NCBI RefSeq assembly: GCF_900186465.1
Contig: NZ_LT891959.1
Location: 124,001 to 188,000, forward strand
Direction: 5' to 3'
Length of the DNA stretch: 64,000 bases
Origin: Centipeda felix
Lineage (GTDB): Bacteria; Bacillota; Negativicutes; Selenomonadales; Selenomonadaceae
Shown: positions 1 through 9,155 of the stretch, one piece after another
Layout of the letters: every line of letters begins with the position of its first letter
Position numbering within the stretch: the first letter of the stretch is position 1
Program-made: the position numbers and the translations under genes
Notes under the pieces: generated by a model
What the model was told of the DNA's origin: nothing
Seen by the model: only the letters and a program-made list of their open reading frames with translations
The model's database searches: none

Positions 1-411
1 ACCGATCAATTTTCCCTTCAGTGATCGTCCATCTGCGAGAGAAACGATGATTTCCTTTGCCCCACTGATTACGTGATTGTTCGTGACGATATAGCCGTCG
101 CTGCGAAAAATAACACCGGAGCCGACGCCCTCTGTCTGCACCGGATTATTGAACCAGTCGCGTGCCACAGCCTTGTTCGTAATCCCAACGACAGCAGGAC
201 CTACAGCTTTTGCCGCACGCACTACGGGTGTATTACGCGCATCGGAGATATTAGAAACATCCACGGTCTGTGCGGGTTTTGTCCCTGTCGTTCGGGTGTC
301 GGCAGCCGTGCCCATGGAACAACCACCCAAAATTGCAAGGGATGCCAATACTGCGGCGGCGGTCAAAACAACGCCCTTGCGCCGATGGCATTTGAAATGT
401 AAATTCATCAT
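1..411 (-). CDS. htrA: HtrA/DegP-like trypsin-type serine protease, N-terminal part (cut by window edge)
   Basis: Only the first 137 codons are inside the window; the frame is open to base 1. The N-terminus is basic, then hydrophobic, then ILGGC, so it is a membrane anchor or lipoprotein signal. A low-complexity linker follows, then the start of a trypsin-like domain with GYIVTNNHV, whose His is the first member of the catalytic triad in the HtrA family; Asp, Ser and any PDZ domain lie outside. The start is the first of two adjacent ATGs, preceded by GGAGCTGTT. HtrA proteases degrade or refold damaged envelope proteins. It lies directly downstream of walJ, the same order as the end of the WalRK operon in many Firmicutes. 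The family call is secure; the exact subtype is not. Confidence 0.9.
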   Translation of the reverse strand, partial: MMNLHFKCHRRKGVVLTAAAVLASLAILGGCSMGTAADTRTTGTKPAQTVDVSNISDARNTPVVRAAKAVGPAVVGITNKAVARDWFNNPVQTEGVGSGVIFRSDGYIVTNNHVISGAKEIIVSLADGRSLKGKLIG

Positions 412-423
412 AACAGCTCCTCT

Positions 424-1179
424 TTACAGCTTAACTTCCGCTCCGCCCTCAGGAAGACAGGATTCGACATCCATCGTCATACCGCGCGTTGCGAGAATAT
501 CCTTGATCGTATTGAAAGCAAGATCGGGGCCATTGTTTTCCTCCGAAAGGTGCGCCAGAAAAACCTTGTGCGGTATCTTCTTCATGCGCGTCAGTGCCCA
601 TCCCGCTTCGGCATTGGCAAGATGTCCACGGTTGGAGAGGATTCGCCGTTTGAGCGGCCAAGGGTATTTTCCTTTACGGAGCAAATTTGTATCGTGGTTG
701 GCCTCGAAGACGAGCACATCAGCCCCCTCCATCGCCTCCTGTACGGTATCTGTCACAACGCCAAGATCGGTAGCAAGTGTACAGCAATATGAGCCCTCTA
801 CGCGGAATCCGCAGGGATCTGCCGCATCATGGGAAATAGGGAATGGGTGTATGGTAACATCACCGACGCAAAAATCCCCAGAGATACAATGCATATCCTC
901 CGCGAACACGGCACCCCCGTCAATTCCAGCAAGAGTCCCCCGGGTCGCAAGGATTGGCAGGTGGTATTGCTTCGACAGAGTCTTCAGACCTCGTACATGG
1001 TCGATATGCTCATGGGTAAGGAGTATGGCGTCAATGGTTTGCGGATCGATTTCATTGGCTCTGAGTGCTTTCGTGATCCGTGCCGCACTGATGCCGGCAT
1101 CGATCAGAAGACGCACCCCGTCCAGCTCTATATAGACGGAATTTCCCTTGCTTCCACTCGCTAACACAGTTACCTGCAA
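424..1179 (-). CDS. walJ: WalJ/YycJ-type MBL-fold metallo-hydrolase
   Basis: 251 aa, a full-length single-domain metallo-beta-lactamase fold. The N-terminus (TVLASGSKGNS) is typical of the YycJ/WalJ group. The metal-binding motif THEHIDH is at residues 55-61, with further His/Asp ligands later (SHDAAD, FEANHD). I chose a TTG start at 1179 because GGAGGGG lies at ideal spacing before it; the upstream in-frame ATG would add 48 residues that do not resemble the family. Family members are nuclease-like enzymes linked to cell-wall homeostasis and coordination of division with replication. It is followed by htrA 12 nt downstream. The 150 nt between jetD and this gene hold no clear promoter, so transcription may come from upstream. 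Confidence 0.88.
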   Translation of the reverse strand: MQVTVLASGSKGNSVYIELDGVRLLIDAGISAARITKALRANEIDPQTIDAILLTHEHIDHVRGLKTLSKQYHLPILATRGTLAGIDGGAVFAEDMHCISGDFCVGDVTIHPFPISHDAADPCGFRVEGSYCCTLATDLGVVTDTVQEAMEGADVLVFEANHDTNLLRKGKYPWPLKRRILSNRGHLANAEAGWALTRMKKIPHKVFLAHLSEENNGPDLAFNTIKDILATRGMTMDVESCLPEGGAEVKL

Positions 1180-1329
1180 ACTATATCCCCTCCAGTGAAC
1201 ACATCTTATTCTTTCTGTCTGTAAATTTTCTGCATAATTTCTATGGACTGCGTTAATGAAGCACCGATAAAGTCCGGTGATATCTCTTGACGATGTTTCC
1301 AGATCTTGGCTGCAATCCTTCACAGAACA

Positions 1330-2589
1330 TTACTCTTCGTTCAGGGAATCCATCCCAGACGAATCCTGCCATAACATGACTTCCTGTTCGACCCACTTCC
1401 CCTCGTCCAACATCACGCGAATGAGGCTATGCCACGTTGAAAAATCTTTCTGCTCGAGTAGCCCCAAAAGAGGTTTTCTCTGCGCAGGGGTGAGGCTCTG
1501 TGCAAATGGTAAATATGCACGAAATGTCTCTACGTCCATGCGATATTGGCTGAGTGTCGGAAAATACCGTCTTCGCAGGAATTCAAAGATACGGATACCT
1601 CCGTAATCGATGTCTCCCCAGTGGCGTATATGGAAAGTCCGATGGAGGGGGGCAATTTTTAAAAGAAGAGCTTGTACCGTACGGTTTGGGAATCCTGCCG
1701 TATAGATGAGGAGGTGATTGGTATCTACCATTCGTGTCAGAGTTTCTGCATTTGTCAGATTCTCAATGGTCAGAATTTCAGGGGGAAGCACATCTATTTT
1801 CATGGCAGTGATTGTATCATAGGTAAGCATCAATCCACCCGGAAAATCTGCGAGGAAATATCGTCGATCACCAAGCAGAAAAGTTAGATTTCCTGCGATC
1901 CACACCTTTCCTTGCGTCACGGCAATCCCTGCTGCATCCATATACTCTGCGGCCGACGCACATGGCTCATCGACAAATCGACGTAAGAGACGGAGCAGCG
2001 GCAGCTCTATGTGTTGTTCAAAATACTTGCTGTTGCGGAAAATACGCTGGCTAAATACACGTCTTGGTATGGCGCTCTCGCCTTCGGCTGGAAGAGCAAG
2101 GATAGCGCGTATCAAATTCGCGTAAAGAACCTGTTCTTTAGGTAAGATCGCGGGAATCACATTATCTGCAAGTGATTCCATCATCGTGGCATAAAAATTC
2201 TGCACCCACGGTGTACGTACATTTGCAAGAGCTAAAAGCTTTGTCTGATATTCATTCACCCGTATCAAAGGCATGACTTTCCCCATCCGTTGATACAGAG
2301 TAGATACATTTGCAGAAAGAAGGATACGCTCTATCCGTCCTGCCCCGTGGCGTTCCCAGACGACGAGAATCAGTCTTTGACGCTCAAGTTCACACGCTGC
2401 TGCATGTATCGCTTCCCGCTTATCGACATCCATTTCATCGGTATAGTCAGCGGAAAGTGCTGATTTCAGGATACGAAACTGTGGACGACGCCCCAGCTCC
2501 CCAACTGCTGCTTTACTATTTTCGTACTTTTCCAATAAAGTTGTTAGAATAATATCCTCATAGTGCATCTGCAGAGGCATCAGCTCCAT
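1330..2589 (-). CDS. jetD: Wadjet system protein JetD (Toprim-type nuclease subunit)
   Basis: 419 aa. The C-terminal third matches the DUF2220/Toprim part of JetD, with the acidic motif GDIDYGG at about residues 325-331, expected to bind metal. The N-terminal part is the DUF3322-like arm. In characterised Wadjet systems JetD is the nuclease that cuts closed circular (plasmid) DNA after loop extrusion by the JetABC condensin-like complex. The frame overlaps the end of jetC by 32 nt. Several in-frame ATGs lie within the first eight codons (2589, 2580, 2568) and none has a clearly better ribosome site, so the exact start is uncertain. It is the last gene of the jetABCD set. Identity rests mainly on gene order plus the Toprim motif. 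Confidence 0.9.
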   Translation of the reverse strand: MELMPLQMHYEDIILTTLLEKYENSKAAVGELGRRPQFRILKSALSADYTDEMDVDKREAIHAAACELERQRLILVVWERHGAGRIERILLSANVSTLYQRMGKVMPLIRVNEYQTKLLALANVRTPWVQNFYATMMESLADNVIPAILPKEQVLYANLIRAILALPAEGESAIPRRVFSQRIFRNSKYFEQHIELPLLRLLRRFVDEPCASAAEYMDAAGIAVTQGKVWIAGNLTFLLGDRRYFLADFPGGLMLTYDTITAMKIDVLPPEILTIENLTNAETLTRMVDTNHLLIYTAGFPNRTVQALLLKIAPLHRTFHIRHWGDIDYGGIRIFEFLRRRYFPTLSQYRMDVETFRAYLPFAQSLTPAQRKPLLGLLEQKDFSTWHSLIRVMLDEGKWVEQEVMLWQDSSGMDSLNEE

Positions 2590-5500
2590 GATTCAGTCCT
2601 TTCTCCCACGTTGCTACATCCCCTAATTCGTCAGTAAAGCAATGATTTCCCACATTGGTGACAATAATTGACTGATCCATCAGCGGGGCGATTGCTGCCA
2701 ACTTCTCATCGGGAACAGCAACAATCAGCTGCATTTTCATCCGTTTTATCAGTTCGATGCATGATTTAATGCGCTCTTCATCCATCTTGTTGAATGCTTC
2801 ATCAAAGACAGTCAGGCGTATTGTTTTATCATTGTAAATCTGTTGAAAAGCGGCGAGAATTGCAATGTAAAAAGGAGTCTGCGTCTCTCCGCCCGACGTT
2901 TGCCGGAGGACTCTAGAGTAAAGATAATTCTGACCTGCCGTATCTGTGATACGGATGTCATAGTCCAGATATCGCCGATAATCTGAAAACTCTTCCTGCT
3001 CCTCGGGTGTTCCTTTGACTAGCTTGTCAAACAGCTCCATTGCCTGTTCGTTTGCCGCGGTGTCCGCATCGGCAAAGAGCCCGCCTGCCGTCTCCCAATC
3101 CGCCATCATCACTGCATCATAGAGCGGCTTGTACTTCGCACTTGGCGTAACAAGAAAGCTATATTTATCTTTGTGGAACTGAAACTGATTCAAGGCATAG
3201 TTCAACTCACGAAATTCATAACGTGCACTTTCAATCGCCTCGCGCATACTGAAGATGAAATGAGCCTTAAACTCCATCTCCGACTGAGCGAGAGCCTCAC
3301 GTGCCTTCTCCTCAAAGGAAGGTATATCCGTCCCAGAGAGTCGCTCTAGGATCTCTGTGTAATAACTGTGATCTGGATCATAGACATGTCCCGTATCTCC
3401 ATGCGCGAGCCCATAATGCTCTCGCGCAACGAGAAGTTTTTGCCACATGTTGTCGCGCCGGGTCTCATTCCCTCGTCGGCTGATCTCATAGCTCTGCAGA
3501 CGTTCCTCCATGCTCCGTCCTCCACGCGCCTCCTGCATGAGTGAGGCAAGACGTGCTTCTGCGCCAGTACAGAGATCAGGATAAGTCTCTCGCCATGACT
3601 CGACGGCCTCGGCCGCAGCAGCTGCCGTACGCTCTAGGATTGGTATAGACCGTTCTGCTTGATCTAGCTCGGATTCAGCGTGTGCCTGTGCCCGCATCGT
3701 CTCTGCGCAATCATGCGCTGCCTCTTCGGCACGTCGTTTGGATTCCTCATAGACGGATTTCAGGCGCACTGCCTCACTGAGATCCATCGCATTCAATTCT
3801 CCAGAAATGCGCTCAAGGTCTGCTTTGCAGGCGTCAAGTTCGGCAAGAACGTTCATTCTCTTCGCAGCGTTTGCGTATCGATGCAGCGGTTCATGAAGAA
3901 CAGAGGAGATCTGCTTCATGTAGCCTGCCCCTTCAGCAAGTACGACTAGGCGCTGCCTTACTTCCGCAAGTTCTCGCTCACGAATTTCAAGCTGGCGGTC
4001 TATAGCACCTGCACCGATGTATGGAATCTCGTAGAACCGTCGTGGTATCTGACGCGCAACCAAGCCCTTGTAGGACATACAGCTTTTTGTCGCCGCGCTT
4101 CTATACCTGAGCATATCCTGCTCATTGTCCGCCTGCATCACGTTTCCGAGCAGGTGGTCGATACACGCCTGTGCGAGGGGGTTCTGTGTCAGCAGGAGTG
4201 CGGCGAGGGATTTGTTTTCCTGTTGGCCGAGATACTTTTTTTCCGCCTCCGTATTCACAAGACCGACGCCCTCTATGTTGCGTTCTCTTTTTTCTGTTTC
4301 ATAGATGTGCAGTGCTTCGCGAAAAAATTCTCGTTCCACAAGGAGGTCAAATCTCCGGGTATTCAGATACCCCTCCAACGTATCACGCCATTCTTCGTCC
4401 AAAATCTCAATCTCCTCACAGAGCACATAGACCTTAGAGCGACCCGCAAGTCGCTCTTCAAGCAAAGCCTTAAGACGCAACATCTCCGGACGATATCTGC
4501 GTTGCCTCCGTTTCAGACCTTCAATCTCCGAGCACAGTTCCTCCCGCCGCTGGATAGCTGCACTCTGTGCCTGCTCCAAGAGAAAATTGCCGCGCTGCCA
4601 TAGATCGCTGACAGCAGCAAGTATTTCGCCGCCCGCCTTCAGCTGCTCCTGGATCTGTTCGATTTGTGTTGTCTGGATGGTATCTTCTGCCGCATACTTG
4701 AGAGTCCGCGCGAGTTCCTCCAACGCCTGTGGCATTCCCTCTGGCAGACGAAAAAACTCTCCTGCGGGATATGCGCCGAGTGCGGATACTTCCTCGAACT
4801 CACACATGAGTTTCTTACGCATGAGCTGTCGTGCGTCTGTGAGCGAACGGTATTTTTCCACCCGTTCCTTTTGTGTCTCCAGCAGCTCATCCCGTCTGCG
4901 CTTTTCGTCATTTCCCTGCCAGGCAGCATACGCCTCCTGCTGTTCCTGGTTTCTGCGTTTTGAGAGGCGTTCCTGTGCATGCAGTTTCGTCTGTAAATCG
5001 TCCAATCGATCACGACAGGTCTGTCTCTGCTGGCGTCCCACATCCAGTTTCTCCTCGGCGTTCTTATGCCGAAAAGACAGTAATACGAATTCCTGCTCAT
5101 ACACCGTATCCCGCAATTTACAGTAGGTATCGTAGTGATCTTTCAGCATCTCCAGTTCATGCTTTCGAGCACGCAGATCCTGCAGATCACGCTCGAATTT
5201 CTGATAGGAATAGAACACCTCGCGCAGAACATCTAGCTTCAAATCGCGGGGAAGAAGGACATATTCATAGATAAAATCGCGCACATGGTCGATGGGGCGG
5301 AAGGCAATCGCACGAGAGAACGCCGGCAAAAAACGCGAGGACAGCTGCCCAAGCCGGTTCATCAATCGTTTTTGCCATTGTTTCTTTCCCGTCTCAAACA
5401 CACTGTTGCCGTGCGCATACCTGCGATGGAATATCTCCTGCGTATAGAGTGTGCCGTCCGTATTGCGAAAGTCAAGATCCGAGAGCGTATGCTGATCGAT

Positions 5501-5878
5501 GAGAAAGAATTCCTCCTGCATCCTGTCATCATGAAAGACATCGACCACATATCCGACAATGAAGGAGTTTTTCTTGACGTCATCATAAAACTCAAGTGCA
5601 ATATAGGAGGTGAATTCGTCCGCACGCAGATACTGTACGCCCTCTGCCTTAATTTTGCCTCGCAGGTAGTGCAGCAGAGTCCTCCGTGCCTCCTGCGTCG
5701 CTGCAGCGTTGAAGCGCGTCTGTGTCTGACTTCCGATAAAGAGATACTGCAGCGCATCCAGCAATGTGGACTTACCTGCACCGCTGTGTCCTGACAGCAT
5801 TGTTGCCGCGCCGAAGGCGATCTCTTCCTCATCAAAATAATGCCAGTTAATCACCTTCATTTTCCGCAGCGTCTTCAT
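2558..5878 (-). CDS. jetC: Wadjet system protein JetC (SMC/MukB-like ATPase)
   Basis: 1106 aa. Walker A GHSGAGKS lies at residues 30-37, right after an N-terminal strand typical of SMC/Rad50 heads. The middle roughly 800 residues are rich in Glu, Arg, Gln and Leu and look like long coiled coils around a hinge. The C-terminus has the ABC signature SGGETQTPFY and Walker B ending in VFDEAFN. This head-coil-hinge-coil-head layout and the neighbours identify the DNA loop-extruding motor of Wadjet. The start at 5878 follows GGAGGAGGACA. The gene overlaps jetB by 32 nt and jetD by 32 nt, so the proteins are probably made by translational coupling. Both nucleotide-binding motifs look intact, so the motor should be active. 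Confidence 0.94.
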   Translation of the reverse strand: MKTLRKMKVINWHYFDEEEIAFGAATMLSGHSGAGKSTLLDALQYLFIGSQTQTRFNAAATQEARRTLLHYLRGKIKAEGVQYLRADEFTSYIALEFYDDVKKNSFIVGYVVDVFHDDRMQEEFFLIDQHTLSDLDFRNTDGTLYTQEIFHRRYAHGNSVFETGKKQWQKRLMNRLGQLSSRFLPAFSRAIAFRPIDHVRDFIYEYVLLPRDLKLDVLREVFYSYQKFERDLQDLRARKHELEMLKDHYDTYCKLRDTVYEQEFVLLSFRHKNAEEKLDVGRQQRQTCRDRLDDLQTKLHAQERLSKRRNQEQQEAYAAWQGNDEKRRRDELLETQKERVEKYRSLTDARQLMRKKLMCEFEEVSALGAYPAGEFFRLPEGMPQALEELARTLKYAAEDTIQTTQIEQIQEQLKAGGEILAAVSDLWQRGNFLLEQAQSAAIQRREELCSEIEGLKRRQRRYRPEMLRLKALLEERLAGRSKVYVLCEEIEILDEEWRDTLEGYLNTRRFDLLVEREFFREALHIYETEKRERNIEGVGLVNTEAEKKYLGQQENKSLAALLLTQNPLAQACIDHLLGNVMQADNEQDMLRYRSAATKSCMSYKGLVARQIPRRFYEIPYIGAGAIDRQLEIRERELAEVRQRLVVLAEGAGYMKQISSVLHEPLHRYANAAKRMNVLAELDACKADLERISGELNAMDLSEAVRLKSVYEESKRRAEEAAHDCAETMRAQAHAESELDQAERSIPILERTAAAAAEAVESWRETYPDLCTGAEARLASLMQEARGGRSMEERLQSYEISRRGNETRRDNMWQKLLVAREHYGLAHGDTGHVYDPDHSYYTEILERLSGTDIPSFEEKAREALAQSEMEFKAHFIFSMREAIESARYEFRELNYALNQFQFHKDKYSFLVTPSAKYKPLYDAVMMADWETAGGLFADADTAANEQAMELFDKLVKGTPEEQEEFSDYRRYLDYDIRITDTAGQNYLYSRVLRQTSGGETQTPFYIAILAAFQQIYNDKTIRLTVFDEAFNKMDEERIKSCIELIKRMKMQLIVAVPDEKLAAIAPLMDQSIIVTNVGNHCFTDELGDVATWEKGLNHGADASADAL

Positions 5879-6446
5879 TGTCCTCCTCCTTCCTCTGTCG
5901 ATAGATGTAAAGTCTGTTATATAGGTCTGAAAGCTCTTCCCCGTCTACGGCAAGGGCGAGTGTATGGAAAAGGCGAATACGTGACTCTTCGGAGAGATCC
6001 CGATCCAACACATCCGCGAGACGATATTGCTTCGTGAGCTGGGTCAGGCGCTGTATCGCCGTTTTCTTGAGATCGGGCAGATGAAGTGCCAAATACTTGG
6101 CGCGGATCTCTGCGAGCGTCGTCATTGGAAACGCGCTCAGGTTTAGACTCGTCCGCTTTTCCTCGTAGATGAGGCGCAGTACAAGCAGCCATATACTTTC
6201 CTCCATGGTCAGAGCCCGTCTGTGCGCCATGCCCGTGGAGAGCAGCCATACGATCTCATAACGTTCGTCTACACGAAACTCCCAGCCGATGACCTTAAAG
6301 TACTCCGCAAGCTCTTCCCGATAGCGACGTGCTGCAATATAAAGTGCAGTATCGTGTTCGCGTGTCAAAAAATTGCACGACAACAATGCCTGTATGACAC
6401 TCCGAATACGAGTACGTTCTTCCTCGTTCAGCAGCTCAAGTCTCAT
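5847..6446 (-). CDS. jetB: Wadjet system protein JetB (MukE-like, DUF4194)
   Basis: 199 aa, alpha-helical and charged, with an acidic tail (EEDNEDAAENEGD). Size, position between jetA and jetC and the LLxxNFLTREHD-type N-terminus fit DUF4194/JetB, the small kleisin-associated winged-helix subunit analogous to MukE. The start codon overlaps the jetA stop as ATGA, and AAGGGG precedes it. The 3' end overlaps jetC by 32 nt, so the acidic tail is overprinted with the start of jetC. No catalytic motif is expected. The assignment relies on context more than on motif recognition. Confidence 0.85.
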   Translation of the reverse strand: MRLELLNEEERTRIRSVIQALLSCNFLTREHDTALYIAARRYREELAEYFKVIGWEFRVDERYEIVWLLSTGMAHRRALTMEESIWLLVLRLIYEEKRTSLNLSAFPMTTLAEIRAKYLALHLPDLKKTAIQRLTQLTKQYRLADVLDRDLSEESRIRLFHTLALAVDGEELSDLYNRLYIYRQRKEEDNEDAAENEGD

Positions 6447-7861
6447 TTTATTTTCCCCTTGCGCCTGACGGTGCGATTGCTGTATCGTACCGTATCTTGC
6501 TCCTCGATCTCCTTATTTTTGCCTAGCCGGTACTTTGCCCAATCATCATATCCATAGAGATAAACGTAGAGCAGTTGGAGGAGATCCGGAGATTCAGTTT
6601 CCCTCAGCAGCGCGAGCAATTCGCCAATCTCCATGGAACTCCGTTGCCCAAGAACATTCAAAATCCACGTTTCAATTTTCTGCCGTGATATACTGCGTGC
6701 GACACGCTCTGCACTTTCGCGGCGTACCCGCTCACGCAGTGTTTCATCGACACTGCGTACGGGTGTGTCCGTATTTGGGCGCAGGACGCGTTTTTTGCGC
6801 GGCACGTAACGTGATGACGGAAGAAGCATATTCGTTGTTTGCAGACGAAAAATACATGGAAGCTCATCAATATCCCATCTCTGATCGCGTGCCTCAGCGA
6901 CTGCCATGAGAATCCCCGCGATCATACTCTCTGTGCGAGCGCTTCCCTCCTGCTGCAAATAGAGTGCACGTTCATAGGATGCACGAACATACTGATTGTG
7001 TCGTCGGTCGATCTGCGCGAACATATCATCAAGTCCTCGATAGATTTCCTCGATTGCCTGAAGTGAGGCTTTCATACGATATTCTGCCGCATCCATCGAG
7101 TCGGCAAGCTGACGTCGCACAGCATCATCGCAAAGCGAGCGAAAACGCTCCTTATTCTGCCGTATGTCCTGCACCTCATGCAGGATACGGATACGGTAGC
7201 GGGAAACGTGATCCGAGGTCTTAAGGCGGTGATAACTTCGATCGACAATATCCGCCCGATATTCGACAAAATGATGAGAGAGTACATCCTGTAGACTCGT
7301 TTGGGAAGATACCTGCTCCATTTTACTTTTAATATTGTTCAGCAGGATGCGCAACTCTTCAACAAACTCTTCTGCCAAGCGCTCCGCTTCGAGTACTGCC
7401 ATGCTTGGCTGTACCTTTGCTCCATCACCTGAAAGCACCTGATATGTCGTGAAGGCAAAGCGTTGGTATTCAACGGCTCGGCCTTCGCACAGATTCGCAA
7501 AAAGCCCCCACAAACGACTGCTGTAGTGTGGGAGCAAAATAAAGATTTTGAAGTTTTCGCGCTGTTCGTAATCCAGCCAACCGAATTCCTTCATACGGCG
7601 AATCATGTGGTTAGCTTTGGCACGCGACTCCTCTATGGCATTGTCCTTTTCCGAAAAAACATCGTCCTCATAGACTACGCCCGCCTCTGCCCAGCTCTCG
7701 ATGAGTTCCTGAAACTTGTCCCGTAGAATCTCCTGCTCGATACCAAACTGGGCAAGGCGGTACTGTTCATAGAGACAAAGCCCAGCTTCCGCATAGATAC
7801 GGCGACATTTCCCCGCGAGAAGCCCGAAGAAGCGCTCCGGTAAGACATCGAATAGCTCCAT
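6443..7861 (-). CDS. jetA: Wadjet system protein JetA (kleisin/MukF-like, DUF5716 type)
   Basis: 472 aa. The N-terminal FDVLPERFFGLLAG-type segment resembles the DUF5716/JetA family found in Firmicutes Wadjet systems rather than the DUF3375 type. The protein is helical throughout, as expected of the kleisin that bridges the two JetC heads. Because JetA is DUF5716-like, the system is probably the subtype often called type III; I hold that subtype loosely. A GAGG ribosome site precedes the ATG at 7861, which lies only 9 nt after the plsC stop, so Wadjet appears to be expressed with the housekeeping operon upstream. The jetA stop overlaps the jetB start. Confidence 0.87.
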   Translation of the reverse strand: MELFDVLPERFFGLLAGKCRRIYAEAGLCLYEQYRLAQFGIEQEILRDKFQELIESWAEAGVVYEDDVFSEKDNAIEESRAKANHMIRRMKEFGWLDYEQRENFKIFILLPHYSSRLWGLFANLCEGRAVEYQRFAFTTYQVLSGDGAKVQPSMAVLEAERLAEEFVEELRILLNNIKSKMEQVSSQTSLQDVLSHHFVEYRADIVDRSYHRLKTSDHVSRYRIRILHEVQDIRQNKERFRSLCDDAVRRQLADSMDAAEYRMKASLQAIEEIYRGLDDMFAQIDRRHNQYVRASYERALYLQQEGSARTESMIAGILMAVAEARDQRWDIDELPCIFRLQTTNMLLPSSRYVPRKKRVLRPNTDTPVRSVDETLRERVRRESAERVARSISRQKIETWILNVLGQRSSMEIGELLALLRETESPDLLQLLYVYLYGYDDWAKYRLGKNKEIEEQDTVRYSNRTVRRKGKIK

Positions 7862-7870
7862 GAGATCGCC

Positions 7871-8473
7871 TCACTTTTTTACGAGTTCATCCTTCATCCG
7901 TTCAATATGTGCCATGATCTCCTCGGAGAAGGCCTCCAGCTCCTCCTTGCTCTTGCGGTCGCCGTAAAACATGATCGGTGCGCCGTACATGATCCGTAGC
8001 TGTGGAATCAGTCCGCCATTGGAAAAAATACGATGAGAATTGAGGATGGCAACGGGCACGATCGGAGCCCCAGTCATGGCGGCGATGAACGCGACGCCTG
8101 CTTCTGCCTTTTGGAGTTCTCCAGTTTTGCTGCGTGTCCCCTCGGGGAAGAGTCCAAGAATGCGTCCTTCCTTTAGGACATTAACTGCCGCCTTGATCGC
8201 GCCGCGGTCAGATGCGCCGCGTTTCACGGGAAAGGCATGACAGCGGCGAATCGCCGCACCGAAGATGGGATTCTCAAAGAGTTCGATCTTTGCCATGTAG
8301 CTGACGGGACGATCGATGAGACTTGCCATCAGCGGTGGGTCGATATTACTTGCATGGTTGGCCGCAAGAATCACGGCTCCCTCTGCTGGGATGTTCTCGC
8401 GGCCATAGACACGCGTGCGAAAGACAACATAGAAAATCAACCGAAAGAGATGCTGCAAAAATCCATAAAACAT
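7871..8473 (-). CDS. plsC: 1-acyl-sn-glycerol-3-phosphate acyltransferase
   Basis: 200 aa, the normal length for the short bacterial PlsC type. The acyltransferase catalytic motif H(X4)D is NHASNID with His40 and Asp45; the glycerol-3-phosphate binding motif FPEGTRS lies near residue 115. An N-terminal hydrophobic stretch (about residues 5-20) anchors it to the inner face of the membrane. It adds the second acyl chain to lysophosphatidic acid to make phosphatidic acid. It follows cmk by 12 nt; a cmk-plsC pair is a common arrangement in Negativicutes and Clostridia. The ribosome binding site is weak (AGG). It is the last housekeeping gene before the Wadjet genes. Confidence 0.95.
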   Translation of the reverse strand: MFYGFLQHLFRLIFYVVFRTRVYGRENIPAEGAVILAANHASNIDPPLMASLIDRPVSYMAKIELFENPIFGAAIRRCHAFPVKRGASDRGAIKAAVNVLKEGRILGLFPEGTRSKTGELQKAEAGVAFIAAMTGAPIVPVAILNSHRIFSNGGLIPQLRIMYGAPIMFYGDRKSKEELEAFSEEIMAHIERMKDELVKK

Positions 8474-8485
8474 ATATGTGCCTGC

Positions 8486-9139
8486 CTATTCTGCGAGTTC
8501 CATAATCCGTGTGGCAACTTCGTCGATGGAGAGTGTGGTCGAGTCAAGCAAAACGGCATCATCTGCTTGACGCAGCGGCGAGATGGCACGCTCACTGTCC
8601 TGCTTGTCACGTGCGGCGATCTCCTGTTTCAGCTCGTCAAAATCCACTGCATAGCCCTTTTCCTTCATCTCATCATAACGGCGGCGTGCCCGCTCCTCCA
8701 CAGATGCCGTGAGAAATACCTTCACATCAGCATGGGGGAGCACGTTCGTCCCAATATCACGCCCATCCATCACGACGGCACCATCTGCTGCCATCGCACG
8801 CTGGAGCTCGACCATTTTTTCCCGTACCGGACCGAGGGCAGCGACACGCGAGACGATATGCGTGACTTCGGGTGTGCGGATCTCATGCGTCACATCCGTC
8901 CCATCAACGGTGACGCGTGTCCCGCCCTCTGTGCAGGCGAGCCGTACATCAATGTCATGGACAGCCTGCAGGATGTCCGCATCGGACGCTTCCTTCGACT
9001 GCTGCAGCGTTTTCCATGCCACACCGCGATACATCGCGCCCGTATCAATGTAGGTATAGCCAAGCTTTTCTGCCACAATTTTGGCAACGGTACTTTTTCC
9101 GGCGCCTGCCGGTCCATCAATTGCTATGACACGCTTCAT
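8486..9139 (-). CDS. cmk: Cytidylate kinase
   Basis: 217 aa, typical length. The P-loop GPAGAGKST is at residues 8-16, followed by the CMP-binding TYIDTGAMYR segment and VMDGRDIG, all diagnostic for Cmk. It phosphorylates CMP and dCMP to the diphosphates in the cytosol, recycling nucleotides for RNA and DNA synthesis. The ATG at 9139 follows GAGGAGG. It lies 16 nt downstream of aroA and 12 nt upstream of plsC in the same leftward run, so co-transcription is likely. Confidence 0.97.
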   Translation of the reverse strand: MKRVIAIDGPAGAGKSTVAKIVAEKLGYTYIDTGAMYRGVAWKTLQQSKEASDADILQAVHDIDVRLACTEGGTRVTVDGTDVTHEIRTPEVTHIVSRVAALGPVREKMVELQRAMAADGAVVMDGRDIGTNVLPHADVKVFLTASVEERARRRYDEMKEKGYAVDFDELKQEIAARDKQDSERAISPLRQADDAVLLDSTTLSIDEVATRIMELAE

Positions 9140-9155
9140 ACGAAATCCTCCTCAT

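Noticed and set aside
149-1135. Long open frame on the + strand opposite htrA and walJ
   Set aside because: It crosses two genes with clear domains on the other strand and shows no own start signal or domain.
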